Below, piece by piece: positions 62,258 through 64,000 of a DNA stretch of 64,000 nt. Every line of letters begins with the position of its first letter. Within the stretch, counting starts at the first letter, position 1. The DNA is from Sphingosinithalassobacter tenebrarum (GTDB taxonomy: Bacteria > Pseudomonadota > Alphaproteobacteria > Sphingomonadales > Sphingomonadaceae). The notes below the pieces were generated by a model. It made no database searches. It was given only the letters and a program-made list of their open reading frames with translations, and was not told the DNA's origin. The stretch lies in the NCBI RefSeq assembly GCF_011057975.1, contig NZ_CP049109.1, forward strand, positions 1,643,001 to 1,707,000. Direction: 5' to 3'. The position numbers and the translations under genes are program-made.

Positions 62258-63247
62258 ATGCAAGCTACCAAGGACACGCTTTCGCTGATCGGCAACACGC
62301 CGCTCGTACGCCTCAAGGGGCCGAGCGCGGAAAGCGGCTGCGAGATTTTCGCCAAGTGCGAATTCGCCAATCCCGGCGCTTCGGTGAAGGACCGCGCGGC
62401 GCTCTACATCGTCGAGGATGCCGAGGAACGTGGCCAGATCGCGCCCGGTGGCACGATCGTCGAAGGGACTGCGGGCAATACCGGCATCGGTCTCGCGCTG
62501 GTCGCCAATGCCAAGGGCTACAAGACGATCATCGTCATGCCCGAAACGCAGAGTCGCGAGAAAATGGACACGCTGCGCGCGCTCGGCGCCGAGCTGGTGC
62601 TCGTGCCCGCCGCGCCTTATTCCAACCCCGGCCATTTCGTGCACACCAGCCGCCGCATCGCGGAGGAAACGCCCAATGCGATCTGGGCCAACCAGTTCGA
62701 CAATATCGCTAACCGCAAGGCGCATATCGCCGGCACGGCCGAGGAAATCTGGGAACAGATGGAAGGCCGCATCGACGGTTTCACCTGCGCGGCGGGCACC
62801 GGCGGGACGATCGCCGGGGTCGGCCTGGGCCTGAAGGGCAAGGACGAGAAAATCACCATCGCGCTCAGCGATCCGCACGGCGCCGCGCTCTATTCCTATT
62901 ATGCGTGTGGCGAATTGAAGTCCGAAGGTTCCTCGGTCGCCGAAGGGATCGGGCAGGGGCGGATCACCGCCAATCTGGAAGGCGCGCCGATCGACACCCA
63001 GTTCCGCATCTCGGACGAGGAAGGCATGGAATGGGTCCGCCGCCTGCTCGCCGAGGAAGGACTGTGCCTCGGTCTGTCCTCGGGGATCAACGTTGCCGGC
63101 GCGGTGGCGCTGGGCAAGGAGCTCGGCCCGGGCAAACGGATCGCGACGATCCTGTGCGACACCGGCTTTCGCTATCTCTCGACGCTCTACAATCGCGAAT
63201 GGCTGGAGACGAAGGGACTGAGCGTGCCGGAGTGGATGGCGCGCTAG
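62258..63247 (+). CDS. cysK: Cysteine synthase A
   Basis: The 329-residue PLP enzyme has LIGNTPLVRLKG, the PLP Lys in NPGASVKDRAAL (about Lys44), the substrate loop EGTAGNTGIGLA, GTGGTIAGVG for phosphate binding, and a C-terminal CDTGFRYLSTLYN. It makes cysteine from O-acetylserine and sulfide. The start ATG 62258 is well placed. Confidence 0.94.
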   Translation: MQATKDTLSLIGNTPLVRLKGPSAESGCEIFAKCEFANPGASVKDRAALYIVEDAEERGQIAPGGTIVEGTAGNTGIGLALVANAKGYKTIIVMPETQSREKMDTLRALGAELVLVPAAPYSNPGHFVHTSRRIAEETPNAIWANQFDNIANRKAHIAGTAEEIWEQMEGRIDGFTCAAGTGGTIAGVGLGLKGKDEKITIALSDPHGAALYSYYACGELKSEGSSVAEGIGQGRITANLEGAPIDTQFRISDEEGMEWVRRLLAEEGLCLGLSSGINVAGAVALGKELGPGKRIATILCDTGFRYLSTLYNREWLETKGLSVPEWMAR

Positions 63248-63259
63248 GCGTAAACCTTG

Positions 63260-63352
63260 CCGTCATCCCCGCGAAGGCGGGGATCCAGCTTCTTCTTCCT
63301 GTCTATGACGTCGCCAGGGCAGCTGGACCTCCGCTTTCGCGGAGGTGGCGGA
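63260..63352. repeat. CCCCGCGAAGGCGGGG-type repeat pair after cysK
   Basis: CGTCATCCCCGCGAAGGCGG begins a self-complementary arm followed by GGATCCAGCTTC. An inverted partner, CAGCTGGACCTCCGCTTTCGC plus GGAGGTGGCGG in degenerate form, follows about 45 bases later. This is a familiar sphingomonad intergenic repeat and may terminate transcription between the convergent cysK and methyltransferase genes. Confidence 0.7.
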
Positions 63353-63366
63353 GGAGAAAGGAACCT

Positions 63367-63975
63367 TCAGCCCGACTTGCGCAACGCCAGCCAGGTCCAG
63401 TGGACGCCGTTGACGCGGTTGCCCGGCTGCACCGAAGGCGCATGGATGCGCCGGATAAGCTGAAACCCCAGCGCCTGCGCCGCAGCGATCATCGCGTCGG
63501 GATCGGCAGGAAATACCGGTCGCCCCGCCGCGCCCGGCCCGTGGCGAAGCGACATCACCAGCAAGCCGTCCGGTGCGATGATCGCTGCGAGGCCGGCGAG
63601 CGCGATATCCTGTTCGGGGTCGGGCAGATGCTGCCAGACGCCGCAGAGCGTCACCAGATCGAACACGCAGAACCCGACCAGCCGCGTGAGATGCGGCAGC
63701 CGATCATCGACCCAATCGATAGCGGCCGAGCCATGCAGCGCCCGTCCTGCCTCGCGCAGCTCGCGCACCGGCTCGACAGCCGTTACCCGATGGCCCCGCG
63801 CGGCGAACCATGCCGCGTCGCGGCCGGTCCCCGCGCCGATATCGGCGACGCGCGACGCTTCGCGCGGGAAGAGATCGGCGACATGCCGATAGATTTCTTC
63901 GGAGGAAAGCGCGTCATAGGTCGCGATCAGCGTGTCGCTTGCCGCCGCGGCATAGCCGTCGAGAACTTCCTGCAT
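63367..63975 (-). CDS. SAM-dependent methyltransferase (class I)
   Basis: The 202-residue protein has the SAM-binding motif VADIGAGTGRDAAWFAARGHRVTAVEP, a motif II-like FDLVTLCGVWQHLP and a motif III-like IAPDGLLVMSLR. The substrate cannot be told. The ATG at 63975 begins MQEVLDGYAAAASDTL. It is convergent with cysK. Confidence 0.88.
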   Translation of the reverse strand: MQEVLDGYAAAASDTLIATYDALSSEEIYRHVADLFPREASRVADIGAGTGRDAAWFAARGHRVTAVEPVRELREAGRALHGSAAIDWVDDRLPHLTRLVGFCVFDLVTLCGVWQHLPDPEQDIALAGLAAIIAPDGLLVMSLRHGPGAAGRPVFPADPDAMIAAAQALGFQLIRRIHAPSVQPGNRVNGVHWTWLALRKSG

Positions 63976-64000
63976 CGCGCCCTCCGCCTGATATCCGCTT

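Overview
This window comes from a high-GC alphaproteobacterium, most likely a sphingomonad (Sphingomonadales). The evidence is the ribosomal protein/RNA polymerase cluster, an NDUFA12-family complex I protein, DUF2155 and DUF2141 proteins, an alphaproteobacterial-type manganese riboswitch, and the intergenic palindromes built on GAGCTTGTCGAAG-type and CCCCGCGAAGGCGGGG-type arms that are common in sphingomonads. Most genes use strongly GC-rich codons. Two stretches, about 1.2-3.1 kb and 42.4-43.0 kb, are visibly less GC-rich and look transferred.

Layout. At 0-0.5 kb is a partial ferredoxin-NADP reductase. A defence-like insert follows at 1.2-3.1 kb: a Shedu (DUF4263) nuclease and an HNH nuclease broken by a -1 frameshift. 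lepA is at 3.3-5.1 kb. From 5.27 to 12.6 kb lies the most unusual locus: an unrecognised protein and a beta-solenoid-like membrane protein, translationally coupled, followed by a VWA protein, a PP2C phosphatase and a membrane-spanning Ser/Thr kinase with overlapping start/stop codons. The last three form a TerY-P-type phospho-signalling triad. At 12.6-15.2 kb is a molybdate module (modE-like regulator divergent from modABC); modC carries an in-frame palindromic repeat. Next is a chimeric half-Amt/chemoreceptor protein.

From 16.9 to 38.8 kb the transcription/translation cluster (trpT-secE-nusG, rplKA, rplJL, rpoBC) is present in canonical order on the minus strand, but is split by inserted genes. 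These are a Mn-riboswitch-controlled UPF0016 exporter; an L,D-transpeptidase, lipoprotein, DUF2141, LytTR and hydrolase block; and a CoA-transferase plus an Ala/Pro-rich membrane protein.

At 39.0-48.0 kb a tightly coupled operon (rfbF, rfbG, rfbH, HAD, ThDP-dependent carboligase, SDR reductase, GtrB-like glycosyltransferase, GtrA flippase) predicts synthesis of a CDP-activated 3,6-dideoxy sugar, probably branched like yersiniose, and its transfer to a surface glycan. No E3-type (RfbI) reductase is seen here. The remainder (48-64 kb) holds a GGDEF/EAL protein, an AAA ATPase, a fatty acyl-AMP ligase, recX, a two-domain cold-shock protein, several lipoproteins, NDUFA12, aat, a lone ParA, a YfbK-like VWA lipoprotein, cysK and a methyltransferase. 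The strongest candidates for new biology are the five-gene VWA/PP2C/kinase locus, the Shedu-HNH pair, the yersiniose-like operon, the Amt-MCP chimera and the repeat inside modC.
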